Of a DNA stretch of 64,000 nt, positions 46,338 to 58,101 are shown piece after piece. This DNA is from Scilla litardierei. Its lineage: Eukaryota > Streptophyta > Magnoliopsida > Asparagales > Asparagaceae. The translations under genes were made by a program, and so were the position numbers. The stretch is taken from positions 152,479,266-152,543,265 of the forward strand of contig CM061142.1 in the NCBI GenBank assembly GCA_030789695.1, written 5' to 3'. The stretch's first letter is position 1. Every line of letters begins with the position of its first letter. The notes beneath the pieces are model-generated. The model worked only from the letters and a program-made list of their open reading frames with translations. It had not been told where the DNA came from and did no database searches.

Positions 46338-49300
46338 TTAATGCGGGATATTGGGTGCATATGAGATGCACCCGTCAAATTTTCCGGGGAGAACGCTTGG
46401 ATTTGGAAGTTGCGGTGGTGTGTTCTCCCTCGATGATCTCTCGTCTCGGGTAGTGTTGGGGGGTGGCTCCCCCAAGCTAGCGCTTGCTCCGGTCCTCGGC
46501 TTCACAGGTGACACCGATTTTCGTTTCGCCGGAGCTTTCTTCGGAGACTTCAATTTTGAGAGCTTGCAAAGCTCTCGAATCCTTGCGACATCAGCGTCGC
46601 CTTCATCAATTTCAGCGGAGAAGTCGGGAGAATCATTTATCTTCTCTTCTTGGCCCAAATCCGGGCCTTCCTCAAAATCTTCTTTGAATAGAGCGCCGAT
46701 CGAATGGGGGATCGCCTCCTCAATAACCTCGTCAAGGAGGTCCATATTGTAATGCCCTACAAGCTACTGCACAAGTACTAGAGGGGGGGTGAATAGTACT
46801 TTAAAAATAACAAGGAGTATAGTTCCTAATTATAGTGCAAACAACTACCAAAACAATTTGCGGAAGCTTAAATTGAATGACAACAACAAAATTAACAATG
46901 CTAACAAGAGATGTTAATGGGTTCGGATCCACCCAAGTCTCCCCGACTTGTTCCCGGTGATCCTACATCCCAACCACCCGGATCCCCTCCGGATACTTAG
47001 GTTAGAAACCCTAACCCAAGATTTCCACTATGAATTTCTTGTGAAAAACCTTCACAAGATCAAATCATACATGCAATGGCAATAGTGAATCCCACAACCC
47101 GGGATCACAACCTTCTCTCACAACCGAGAGAATCAATAAGCAATATAAACAAGTTTATAATGAAATAAACAATCTTACCACAAAATCCTATACCTTGAGT
47201 TTTTCTTACCCAAAAAAAGTGAAAGGAAGGATTTGAGGAAGATGAAGTCACCAAGACCTAGCACCAAGGAAATGACCAGCAATAGGTGCCTAGGAGTGAT
47301 TTGGAGACTTGAATCAAGCAAGAGCTTGAAGAGCTCACCAAGAACAAGCTTCTCTCAATATGGATTCTAGATCTAGAATGTGAGAGAATGGGTTTCTTGT
47401 GAGGAAGAGAGCTTTAGAAATGAGTGAGAATGGCTATCTCTTTCTATCTCAATGAATCTATTAATGGCATCTCTAACCTAGAGAGAAATGACCTAGGTTC
47501 GTATTTATAGGGTCCCATAAAAACAAGTTAGGTCAATTCCCAACGGATAGAAATCTGAGGAAACTAGTCGGTCAAAGAACAACCACTGACCGACTAGTTC
47601 ATCAACTAGTCGGTCAGTCAAACAACATGGACCGACTAAGTGAGGAACTGAGAAGAGATAGAAATTCAGACCTAGAAATCTAGTCGGTCCAAGAAGACAT
47701 TCTGACCGACTAGTTTCACAACTAGTCGGTCAGTCAGTGAACGTAGACCGACTAAGAGGCAAAGTGAAATAGTCTGAATACAAATTGACTTAGTCGGTCC
47801 AAGAACAAAAGTTGACCGACTAGATTGTCAACTAGTCGGTCACCAAACGTTCTTAGACCGACTAATGATAAACAGTAGCTTAGGAGAAATTTAGCATGTA
47901 CAGTAAATCACAACTAGTCGGTCAAAGAAGCATCACTGACCGACTAGTTCACAAACTAGTCGGTCGGTGAGTCAACGTAGACCGACTAACTGTAAACAGT
48001 AAGGTGCAAGAAATTAAGGAAGCAAACTAGTCGGTCCAAGAAGAGTTGCTGACCAACTAGATCACCATCTAGTCGGTCAGTACTTCTTCTTGTACCAACT
48101 TACATGCACAAACAAGTCCGAATCGAAGCGCGACGCTTCGAGGAAGTTAGAATGAACTTGTACAAAGATCCTAGAGCTACGATATGAGCGTTGTGAAGTT
48201 AGAATCGTAAGATATACTCAAGGCTTAACATTCTATAGATCGAAGCTAAAAGACTATAAATAAAACCTTAAAGAATGGTCTTTGAGAGCTTCGATTAATT
48301 CTTCATGACATCCAAAACGGCGCAAGAGCTTCAACGAAGCTTTAGGCATGAATACGAGCTTTGAGAAGTGTTGAGATGTCGCTTTGATTGTTCTCGTGAA
48401 TTTGGCGACGATCTCCAATACTGCGCTCACAAATTGTTAGTTCATGAATTATTTATGTTTGCTCATCATCAAAACCAAATCCGGGGAGTCCAATATTCAA
48501 CACATATAGTCCAGCTCCTCATGGTAAGGCATGTGTTTCATTGCGTTGGGAATATGAAGCTCCACCTCGATGTTGCCGACATTCAATGTTAGGGTTCCTT
48601 CTCGTACGTCGACGATGACACCGGCGGTGGCGAGGAACGGGCGTCCAAGTATTAATGATGTATCTCCCTCCTCCTTGACATCCATGATCACGAAGTCGCA
48701 CGGCAAACATATGCCCCCCGGGACTTGTAACGGGATATCCTCTGTAATCCCCACCGGCCTTGTGATCCGACCATCGGCTAGTTGTATCCGCATGTCAGTA
48801 GGCTTCAATTCCGTGCCGGTGTTTAGCCTTTGGAACATAGAGAGAGGCATGAGGCTAACACTAGCCCCTAAGTCCACTAATGCCTTTTGAAGGGGGACGC
48901 CGCCTAGGGTGCAAGGAATTCAAAAACTCCCCGGGTCTTTGAACTTAGCGGGCTCTTTCTCTCTCTTGGTGAACCAAGTCCCCTCCTCAGCTAGCATTAT
49001 TTTCTCCTTCCTCTTTCTCCCCGAAATCAAATCCTTTAAAAATTTTGCGTATGTCGGGATCTCAACGATAGCATCAAGAAAGGGAATATTGAGGCTTACC
49101 CCTCTCAAATATTCGAGAAACTTCGCTAGTCGCTTCTCCATCTTCGCTCTAGCAAGCCTCTGAGGGAATGGGACCGGTGGCATAAAACGCCTCTCTTCAA
49201 GCAATTGCTCCGCTCTAGACTTTTCTTTTTCTTGCGGCTCTTTCTCCGGCTCAACTTCAATGATAGGTTCACTTGGCTCTACTCTCTCCACCACGGGCTC

Positions 49301-50857
49301 CTCGGTAGGAATCATGACGGGAGTGGTGTCCTTCCCGCCTCTAGTTGTAACCGCAACCACGGCATTGATGTGGCCGATGGCACCCCGTGGGTTTTGCTCG
49401 GGTTGAGCCGACAATTGTTGAGTATTTCGATTGAGCAACGCCAATTGCTCCGAGATTTGGGCTACAACGGTTGTAAGAGAGTCTTGGCCCGCCTTCAAGG
49501 AAGCATTGATTTTCTTTTGCTCGACCATGAACTCCTCCACCTTAGCTTCAAATTCGGATCGTTGATGAGCTTGTGGGGGGTTTGGATTTCTCCACCCTTG
49601 ATTGTATCCGGGCGGCCTATAGGGTCCAACTTGTTGCTTTGGTGGGAAATGTTGTTGTGGAGGCCCCCTCGGTGGATATTGTTGTTGTGGTGGTGGTCGA
49701 GCTTGTTGAGGTGGTTGTTGCGGCGGGTTCAAAGCTCCTTCATTGTTGGCATAGGAGAAACCGGGATGGTTTCTTGTGGCCGGATTGGCCCAATATCCTT
49801 GGTTCCCCGCGACATATTGAACTTGCTCCAAGGATCCCTCTCCTTGCTCTCCTCCCAAATACATAGCTTGAGATTGGTCTTGCCAATCACACATTTGATA
49901 CGTTGGTGCGGATGTGGAAGGGGTTCCTTGGGGCTCCGTGATATACTTCTCCAGTCTCTCCACTACCTTGTAGAGAGAATCAAACTTGTTTGTCAGCTCT
50001 GCTACAGCCTTTGCCTCATAGATGCTAGATGGCTTCAAGGAGGACGAAGAGTGTCCTCGCTCGTCGCCCCATTGTTGATTGTTTGAGGCCATCTCCTCAA
50101 TTAGGGCCGTAGCTTCGTCGGGAGTCTTCGATAGGATCGCCCCATTTGCCGCGGCATCAATAATCTGCTTGGTCCCCGGTTGGAGACCATTGTAGAAGCT
50201 ATGGACTAGCTCCCAATCTTCGATGATATGGTGGGGGCATTGATGCTGCAGATCTTTGAAACGCTCCCAAGCCTCATAGAGTGTCTCTTGAGGTCCTTGC
50301 TTGAAGGACATAAGAGCACTCCTAATCTTTACCGTCTTGGAGGGCGGATAGAACTTGTCAATGAACGCACTCGCCAACTCGTCCCATGTGGTAAAGACTC
50401 CCTCAGCTTGCGTCCTCAACCAATAAAGTGCTTTGTCCTTTAATGTGAAGGGGAAGAGGCGCAGTCTGATGGCATCGATGGAGACCCCCGTCATCTGAAA
50501 TGTGGCGCACTTCGACAAAAATAGCTGGATGTGGTAGTGGGGATTTTCATGCGCATTCCCATGAAATGGATCCTGCTGCATCAGAACCACTAGTCCAGTC
50601 TTCAGCTCAAAGTTCTTGTCAGCCGCCAACTCTGGCATGGCAATGGATGAGGTCGTCGAAGAGGTCTTAGGCCGAAGCCTATCACGAATGGAAATGATCC
50701 TCGCCATCCTTGCCGCCAATTGTTCCGCAGTTTCCGGGTTGGTCATAAACCTCCCTTCTTGATCTTGTCTCCTCTCCGCTCTGATTCTCCGCACAGTACG
50801 TTCGATCTCGGGATCAAATAATATAGCTTCAGGGTCCGCAGTGGATCTCGTGTACAT
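46338..50857 (-). pseudogene. gag-pro polyprotein of element G, broken by a stop and a solo LTR
   Basis: The frame opens at ATG 50857. The first 645 codons hold a Retrotrans_gag domain (about residues 110-225: LFPFTLKDKALYWL, FYNGLQPGTKQI), then a Pro/Gln-rich linker (about 370-430) and a Glu-rich segment. A TGA at 48920-48918 interrupts it just before the protease. The same frame continues from 48917 with DLGASVSLMP and ILGRPFLATAGV. The solo LTR 46748-48502 splits the sequence, and the last part (46742-46338) is acidic then basic. The frame is consistent on both sides of the LTR once one TSD copy is ignored. The domain order equals that of E. No RT follows. Confidence 0.85.
46748..48502 (-). 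mobile_element. Solo LTR of the SIRE-type copia family H
   Basis: 1755 bp, TGTAATGCCC at the left and TATTCAACA at the right, flanked by TSD CATAT (46743-46747 and 48503-48507). It is a reverse-oriented relative of the LTR at 59389-61126, sharing both termini. It also has the GTCGGTC/GACCGAC array (47571-48090) and a minus-strand TATAAATA box (47502-47509). No internal region is present, so the element was removed by LTR recombination. Confidence 0.9.
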
Positions 50858-50973
50858 GCACGGGAGAACAAAGTTTCAAAGAAATGATTAGCACAGTGGA
50901 AGGGTTAGATAAAAATAAAGAAATAAAACAAAAAGAAGAAATAGCTAGGGTGATAAGATCAAACACTATCGCC

Positions 50974-50991
50974 TCCCCGGCAACGGCGCCA
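50974..50991 (-). other. Primer binding site of element G
   Basis: The minus strand reads TGGCGCCGTTGCCGGGGA, the tRNA-Asp type also used by element E, six bases from the LTR at 50998. Confidence 0.88.
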
Positions 50992-50997
50992 AAAACT

Positions 50998-52820
50998 TGA
51001 TCGCTTCACAATGTAACCCAAAAAGAGCGACCGTGTAGTTTTACCGCAAGCGCACGGTGTACGGAGAGCGGGTATCGAACAGAGGGAGGACGAATGATGG
51101 TGCCTTCTCTGAACAACCTGGCTATAAGAACAGAAAGAGGGAATTTTCCTTTTGGCGATCCTGTCACAATCGTCAGACAAAGTATGGATGTATAAAATCA
51201 AATAAAGGACGTCTAGGGAATGGGGAATCCCCGCTACTCACCGTATCTCGTCAATGTGATTTATTGGTATTACAATTGCTAGGGTAGAATTTCGGATGAA
51301 CTAGTTACAACTGAATGTAAAACCTAGCTCATGCTCTCGCGCTGTTGCCGGTCTATAGCTAACCTAGGTTTGGGTCCAATCTCTTGCAAACCCTAGCCTA
51401 GGCAAGCTAGCATTAGGATCAACATCATCGTTCAATCGCGCCCCGAGCCCACTCTCGTGCAAACTCGGGCCGCGACCTAGGTTGGGATAGTTCATACCCG
51501 TTCAATCTCTTGCAAACGGGTATCGGCATGGAATTGCAACCGAGAACCCTAGTATCGGTCCAATCTCTTGCAAACCGATACTACGGAAACTCAATTTCAA
51601 CCCAATTCGGATTTCTAGGGTTCCTATCGAATTGGGATCCAATCTCTTGCAAATCCCAATCGATATGAACACCTAGCTATCCGTGGTAAATCGATCCCAA
51701 ACTAACCCTAATAGCAATTCTATCAATATTTCTACCAAATCATCACAAATCGGAAATTGGGCTCGTAGGGTTCATCCCCACGCCCCAAGACGTGTGGACT
51801 ACTCACAATTCATATCACAAACACAAAAATAATCAATTGAAATAACAAGAGAATTCATCACAATATTCAAATAAGCAATAAAAATAAGATTTTTAATGGA
51901 GAGGGAGACAAACCAATAGAGTTCTCCAAGAATCCAACAAAAATAAACTTTCCTCTCCTCTCCAATCACAAAAATCAAAAGCTAAAAAGTTTAATCTAAA
52001 AAGCTGCAAAAAGTAAAGGAAAAAGCTCTCTAACCTAGGTCAAAAACTGGGGTTAAATACCCCCCAAAATCGTCCAAAAAACTGTGACCAAAATGCCCCT
52101 GCGCAGCCTGAAAATCACAATTTACGCTACAGACAGCGCGGCTCACTCGGCCGAGTGACAAAAGTCGCTCGGTCGAGTAAGAAACCCTGAGAAATTCTAG
52201 TAAGTCTGGGTCTTCGGGGGTCTTCACTTCGGGGGTCGCTCGGCCGAGTGAGTTGTAGTCACTCGGCCGATGGCTTCTATTCACTCGGGCGGTCGGTAAT
52301 TTCCACTCGGCCGAGTGGGTCTTCTGAAGCTCAGGCAGACGAAAAACAGTAAGTTGGCTCTTTTGGATGGGCGTCGTCTGAGTGCCACTCGGGCATACGT
52401 GATCCCGTCACTCGGCCGATGTGGCTTCCGATGCTCGGCCGAGTGCACATATGAAGTGTGTCCGATCTGGTCGGCCGAGCGGTGTCTCGCTGGTCGGCCG
52501 AGTGACTCCTTCACTCGGCCGAGTGAGACACCAAAAATGCCCATTCAGCTTGTTTTTGCCTCCTCGTCGCTCCTACGACGTTCTTTCTTCTTCCGCTCCT
52601 CTCCATTGGCAAAATACCCCTCGGGGAGGTCGTCGGTGACACTCTGGAGTTGGTGTATCTCGGAATCACTCCAAATCGCTCCAAATCACCTGAAATACGA
52701 CAAAAACAACAAATCGTGAAAAGTATCGCAATATCGTCGATATATCGTGAAAAACATGATTTGAGCGATCTAAATGGCATGCAAACATGCGGAAAAAAGG
52801 TGTAAAATATGGAGTGATCA
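50998..52820 (-). repeat. 5' LTR of element G
   Basis: 1823-bp partner of 39230-41054 with roughly 32 substitutions counted by eye. The palindrome array lies at 52142-52535 and the TATA-like box at about 52052. A cluster of changes near 52393-52405 alters one palindrome copy. Confidence 0.92.
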
Positions 52821-54623
52821 TGATTCCCCTTCTCGTGGCTTGGACAGGAGAGGCGGGTTGCGAAGGTACTCCTTGAGATCCGCGAATGCCCTGGAGTAGT
52901 CTTCGTCCCATGGTATCGCGTTCCTGTTGTCTGACGGTCCTGCGATCGCTTTCCTCAGAACTTTGAAAAAGGGGAGCGATCTCTCCGCCGATTTGGATAG
53001 GAATCGCCCCAAGGCCGCGATGCGCCCATTCAGCCTTTGTAGTTCTTTGATCTTCGCTGGCTCCCGCATATTGATCAATGCCTCGATCTTGTCAGGGTTA
53101 GCTTCAATGCCACGGTTAGTTATCATAAATCTCAAGAATTTGACGGATCTTACCCCGAACGTGCACTTCGTGGGGTTGAGTCGGATGTTGTGTCGCCGCA
53201 ACCGCTCGAAAGTTTCACGGAGGTCGGCGATATGGTCCTCCGGCTTTCTCGACTTGACAAGCATGTCGTCGACGTAGACCTCCAGGTTCCTCCCGATCTG
53301 GGAGTAAAAAACCTTGTTGACCATTCTCTGGTAGGTGGCCCCTGCGTTTTTCAAGCCGAAGGGCATCTTCTTGTAGCAGTAGGTTCCCCGGTCCGTCGTG
53401 AAGGCTGTCATCTCTTCGTCCCGATGATCCATCTGGACCTGATTGTACCCTGAGTAGGCGTCCATGAAGCTAAGCATCTCGTACCCTGAGGCATTGTCCA
53501 CAAGGTGGTCTATGCACGGCAGGGGGTAGCTGTCCTTGGGACAGGCTTTGTTGAGGTCACTGAAGTCCACGCACACTCGCCACTTTCCGTTGGGTTTTTT
53601 GACCATCACCACGTTCGATAGCCACTCCGGGTACCAGACCTCTCGTATGAAGCCTGCGTCGAGAAGACGCTCTACCTCCTCGGAGGCCGCCTTCATCTTT
53701 TTGCCACCCAGGTTTCGCTTCTTCTGCCTGACCGGTTTGAAGTTAGGGTCGGCGTTGATCTGGTGGACGATCACCTGGGGATCTACGCCGGGCATGTCCT
53801 CCGGTGACCAAGCAAAGACGTCAAGGTTCGCCTCCAGGCACTCGACCAGTTGGCTCCTCAGGTCGTGGCTTAGTCCTCTCCCGATTGAGACGAACCTGCC
53901 CTCGATGTCCATGACCGGGATCTGCTCTTGTTCCTCTACAGGGGCAGGTCTCGGCCCGCTCCTTAAGTCGAGCACGGCCATCTGGTCGACTAGACGATCC
54001 TCGGGCCCTTCCCCCTCCAGTTGGTAGCAGGTATTCGGTCTCCCCGCGTCGCCTTCGACCTGCCCCATCCCCCTTGGCGTTCGGAACTTGATAGTCTGAT
54101 GAAGGGTCGAGACTACTGCGCCGATGGCGTTGAGAAGGGGTCGGCCGATGATTCCGTTGTACTCCGACCCGATCCCCAATACGACAAATTCTACCGCCAG
54201 GGTCACTGAGTCTAGTGGACCTCCGAGTGTTACTGGGAGGCGGATCGTGCCGACGATGGGGGTGGAATGACCCGTGAACCCTACCACGGGACCCGAGCAA
54301 GGTTCCAAGTCTTCCTTTCGCAACCCCATCTTCTCCAGGGTTGACATGAAGAGGACGTCGCAGGAGCTGCCGGTGTCGATGAGCAGCCGCCGTACCATTG
54401 TTGTGTCGATGATCACCGACACCACCAAAGCTACGTCCGACCTGCGCGCTGCTCCTGTCGTGCCCGTCCTCCCGACCGGTAGGGCCGACGAGGGTTTCTC
54501 AGTCTTCTCCTCATGGTCCTCCTCGCGCTGGGCCCGGGCCCTTTCTTGCCAACCGTGGCGGGCCCTGTCGCCTCGCGCCTGAGCCTTGCCCTCCCTTCGC
54601 CGTGATGGGTGAAGCCGTGTCAT
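52821..54623 (-). pseudogene. Protease-reverse transcriptase part of pol, element C (gag deleted)
   Basis: The frame is open from inside the LTR, but the likely start is ATG 54623, which aligns with the gag start of B. After three codons the sequence jumps to the region before the protease, so the whole gag domain is deleted in frame. The protease has LLIDTGSSCDVLF (near 54375) and IIGRPLLNAIGA. RT has WRVCVDFSDLNKACPKDSYPLP, the catalytic YVDDM (53265-53276) and the connection domain to RNPPLLSKP. It ends at the junction with element G, and the rest of pol lies at 39229-36990. Apart from that insertion, this part has no stop. Confidence 0.88.
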
Positions 54624-54657
54624 TGTAGGTGTGGTTTGTTTTTCGTGGGATAGTTCA

Positions 54658-54675
54658 TTCCCACAGACAGCGCCA
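54658..54675 (-). other. Primer binding site of element C, one mismatch to B
   Basis: The minus strand reads TGGCGCTGTCTGTGGGAA, differing from the PBS of B by C to T at position 7, two bases from the LTR. The change may lower primer pairing. Confidence 0.75.
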
Positions 54676-54677
54676 GA

Positions 54678-55774
54678 TGTTTCAGAGTGTTTTCTCACTA
54701 CAGTGTCGTTGACCGTGGACTGCCCGGTCAACGTGGTCAAGGGGCCGATTAGGGTCCCTTGGGTGTGTCGAGCGCGTGTAGACGCGACGCGAATCGGAGA
54801 TGTAGTCGACGCAGAGCACGTCAGCTGGGCCGGGTCTGGATCCTCGGCCTCAGGGGGGCTGAGGGGAAGCCTCGGCCCGGTGTGAGGTGCTCGGCCTCGG
54901 ACGGTCGGGCGACGAGGGGTGGCCTCGGCACCTTGGCTTGACGCGCGACCGACGCGGAGCTGAGGGGAAACTTCGGCTCGGATGGGTGCGCTCGGCCTCG
55001 GTCGGTCAGACGACGAGGGGTAGCCTCGGTCGTCTCGCTTGATGCACGGCCGGCATGGAGCTGAGGGGAAGCCTCGGCTCGGATGGATGCGCTCGGCCTC
55101 GGTCACTCCTGGCGTCGAGGGGTGGCCTCGATGTCTTGGCTGATGCTTGATGGCATTCGCCTGGTGTCGAAGGGATGCTTCGGCACTTGGATCTAACGTC
55201 TTCCTGAACAGACGAGAACACTCGTCAGGGAGGTCGGACCTTGGTTCCGGCCTAATCCCCTCCGATGCCTAAGTCAGATGACAGTCTGAAAGAGGAGGCT
55301 CGGCGGGGACGGTTCGAACCGAGAGAAGATCGGAACGACGTCCTCCGGCGCGAGCGGGGGGGAAGGAGATGAAGTGGGGGAACTAGGTCATTGATGGAGT
55401 ACCTTAGGTTTTGTTACCTGAGATGCCGTCCTTTGTTCCGTCATCCTCCTAGTCCTTTTATAGGCCTCTTGCCATGACTGCCCGTCATCCACGTCCTTCG
55501 CCCGCCTCCAATCGCGCCCCCTCGATCCGCCCCCCACTCGCCACTCGCCCGCGCCGTGCCAGCACCTCCCCTTAATGGTCATAAAAGGGGCGGCGGATTT
55601 CGTGGGGGCGGTTATCCGTGGGTGAGTCGCACACTTCCCGAGTCGGGCCGATTTGTCGTTCGGGGGCCCTCTAGGGGGCCTTGTCGGGCGGGCCCGATCT
55701 CATAGATGGGCTTCTGATCGGTAGTCGGGTTTCTGGGCTCGTGTCTTTCGGGCTTCGGCCAAATAGGCGTAACA
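54678..55774 (-). repeat. 5' LTR of element C
   Basis: 1097-bp partner of 33254-34349. The minus-strand TATAAAAG box is near 55455. It is followed by TSD GTACT and the satellite. Confidence 0.92.
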
Positions 55775-57164
55775 GTACTCATTCGGTAATACATGTTTGT
55801 TTTTAACATGATTCGGTGAAGTTTAGGACCAAACCATACTTTTTTTTGAAACTGAGTCTCAGATGTTTATACAAACGAGTGATACTTTTGAATATGTTTG
55901 CTAAACTAGGACAAAAAGTCTGGTAGAAAAATGGCTGTGATTTAATCTTGAGGAATCAATGGTTATGATGAGAGTTTTTAAAATTTTTAAATGAAAACTC
56001 TAAAATTTAGCACGTGTTCTATAGTTATTCTCTGCCATCCATTTGTGTGCTGTTAGCTTGTTATGTACTCATTGGGTAATACATGTTTGTTTTTAACACG
56101 ATTCGGTGAAGTTTAGGACCAAACCATACTTTTTTGAAACAGAGTCTCAGCTGTTTATACAAACGAGGGATACTTTTGAATATGTTGTCTAAACTGGGAC
56201 AAAAAGACTGGTAGAAGAACGGCTGTGATTTAATCTTAAGGAATTAATGATTATGATGAGAGTTTATAAAAATTTTAAATAAAAACTCTAAAAATTTTCA
56301 TGCGTTTTATATTTATTCTCTGTCATCCATTTGTGTGCTGTTAGCATGTTAAGTACTCATTCGGTAATACATGTTTGTTTTTAAGACAATTTGGTGAAGG
56401 TTAGGACCAAACCATACTTTTTTTGAAACTGAGTCTCAGCTGTTTTTACAAACGAGGGATACTTTTGAATATGTTTGAAGAAAAAGACTGGTAGAAAACG
56501 GCTGTGATTTAATCTTAAGGAATCAATGATTATGAAGAGAGTTTGTAAAAATTTTTAATGAAAACTCTAAAATTTAGCATGCGCTCTATAGTTATTCTCT
56601 GCCATCCATTTGTGTGTTGTTAGCATGTTAAGTACTCATTCGGCTATACATGTTTGTTTTTAACACGATTCGGAGTAGTTTAGGACTAAACCATACTTTT
56701 TTTGAAACTGAGTCTCAGCTGTTTATACAGATGAGGGATACTTTTGAATATGTTTGCTAAACAAGGACAAAAAGACTGGTAGAAAAACGGCTGTGATTTA
56801 ATCTTAAGGAATTAAGGATTATGATGAGAGTTTGTGAAAATTTTAAATGAAAACTCTAAAATTTAGCATGCGTTCTATAGTTATTCTCTGCCATCCATTT
56901 GTGTGTTGTTAGCATGTTAAGTACTCATTCGGTAATACATGTTTATTTTTAACACGATTCGGTGAAGTTTAGGACCAAACCATACTTTTTTTGAAACTGA
57001 GTCTCAGCTGTTTATACAAACGAGGGATACTTTTGAATATGTTTGCTAAATTAGGACAAAAAGACTGGTAGAAAAACGGCTGTGATTTAATCTTAGGGAA
57101 TCAATGATTATAATGAGAGTTTGTTAAAATTTTAAATGAAAACTCTAAAATTTAGCATGCGTTC
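55775..57164. repeat. Satellite array, segment 4
   Basis: About five 289-bp monomers between C and D. It starts in the monomer cut by C (TSD GTACT). Its variants match, in order, those of segments 2 and 3 six monomers earlier: CAATGGTTATGATG, GTTAGCTTGTTATG, ATGTTGTCTAAAC and TTTTTAAGACAATTTGG. Confidence 0.93.
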
Positions 57165-58100
57165 TGATACGACTATTTTGGAGAAGCGAAAGAAACAGAG
57201 ACTCGAGACCCAGCCAAGAACGGGAAGCCCACGAGTGAGATTGGGCCCACCAGACGATGCCCACGGATAAAGCCCGAAGTCGGACCGGCCTATTCCAAGG
57301 GGACGTACGATAAGCTCGTGCTCCCCTGAGATAGTCGTTCCCCTGAATCCGCGGCCCCTTAATGACCATTAAGGAGCCCGTTAATCAATGTTCCCCACCA
57401 CGACCATAGGCGCCTTGAAGGAGGCGGATCATGGGGCGTGAGTGGGGGCGGACAAAGGACATGGATCGGGAGAAATCGTGGCATTGACTCTATAAGGGGA
57501 TGGCAGGGGCAACCGGGAGAGAGATCGGGTCCAAGGTATCGAAATCTGAGGTACACCATCAACGGCCTTGCTTTCGCCATATTTTCCCTTCCTTTGTTCG
57601 GATTGAGGCCCAGTGTATCGATCTCCCCTCGAGTCGTACCTACCTCACCGAGTTCCTTTCAGACTTTGATCTGACTTAAGCATCGGAGGGGACTTGGCCG
57701 GAATCAAGGTCCAGCCCCCCCTGACGAGCTTTCTCGTCTGTCCAGGAAGGAGCTGAACCGAGGCACCGAGGCTACCCCTCGGAGCGGAACGGACCCACGA
57801 GTCATCAGCGTGATCCGATGTCAATCAAGACAAGTGAGCATTCAAGGCACCGAGGCTACTCCTCGATGCTAATTCAGCCGAGGCCGAGCACCCGACCTGG
57901 AACCGAGGCTTCCCCTTGTCTCCACGTCGACCAAAGAACGACGCTCCGCTAAGAAGCGTCTGCTCAGCCACGAATCTTTCGCCTACCCGTGCCAAGAGCA
58001 CGTGAGCTTGGCATGACTAAGGGATCCCTTCGACCCTTTGACCACGTTGACGAACCAGGCGTAGGTCAACGAGCCCGTGGTGAGAAAACACCCGTAAACA
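57165..58100 (+). repeat. 5' LTR of element D
   Basis: 936 bp. TATAAGG at 57491 is the probable TATA box. Downstream it has CTGACTTAAGCATCGGAGGGG (57675-57695) and GGACTTGGCCGGAATCAAGG, the block shared with B and C. Several ACCGAGGCTACCCCTCGG-type hairpins follow at 57755-57900. This LTR is otherwise diverged from B and C. Confidence 0.82.
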
Positions 58101-58101
58101 T

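Larger units (their letters stand above)
39230..52820 (-). mobile_element. Athila-like Ty3/gypsy element G (gag-pro + ORF3, no RT/IN), inserted in element C
   Basis: 13.6-kb insertion bounded by LTRs 39230-41054 and 50998-52820, with TSD CGATT (39225-39229) and TGATT (52821-52825), one base mutated. It splits the pol of C between the RT C-terminus and the RNase H region. On the minus strand: PBS, gag-pro (broken by a stop and by a solo LTR), GGGAGGCAACCC motif, palindrome cluster with TATA, ORF3, then a 2-kb 3' untranslated stretch and PPT. Only about 1.2 kb separates gag-pro from ORF3, and it has no RT, RNase H or integrase. LTR divergence is about 1.8%, less than that of its host C. Confidence 0.92.
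33254..55774 (-). mobile_element. Tat/Retand-like Ty3/gypsy element C (pol + antisense ORF, gag deleted), split by element G
   Basis: Related LTRs at 33254-34349 and 54678-55774 (about 23 substitutions) are flanked by TSD GTACT (33249-33253 and 55775-55779) from the satellite. On the minus strand: PBS (54675-54658), a start codon fused to the protease-RT frame, the G insertion, RNase H, integrase, then the plus-strand antisense ORF. The gag domain is missing. Without G the element is about 8.9 kb. Its LTR ends and PBS match those of B, so the two are related subfamilies. Confidence 0.92.

Noticed and set aside
49205..50086. 293-codon plus-strand ORF
   Set aside because: It is antisense to the well-supported gag of element G and hydrophobic by chance.
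52818..55106. 762-codon frame as a complete protein
   Set aside because: Its first 160 codons are LTR and PBS; the credible part starts at 54623.
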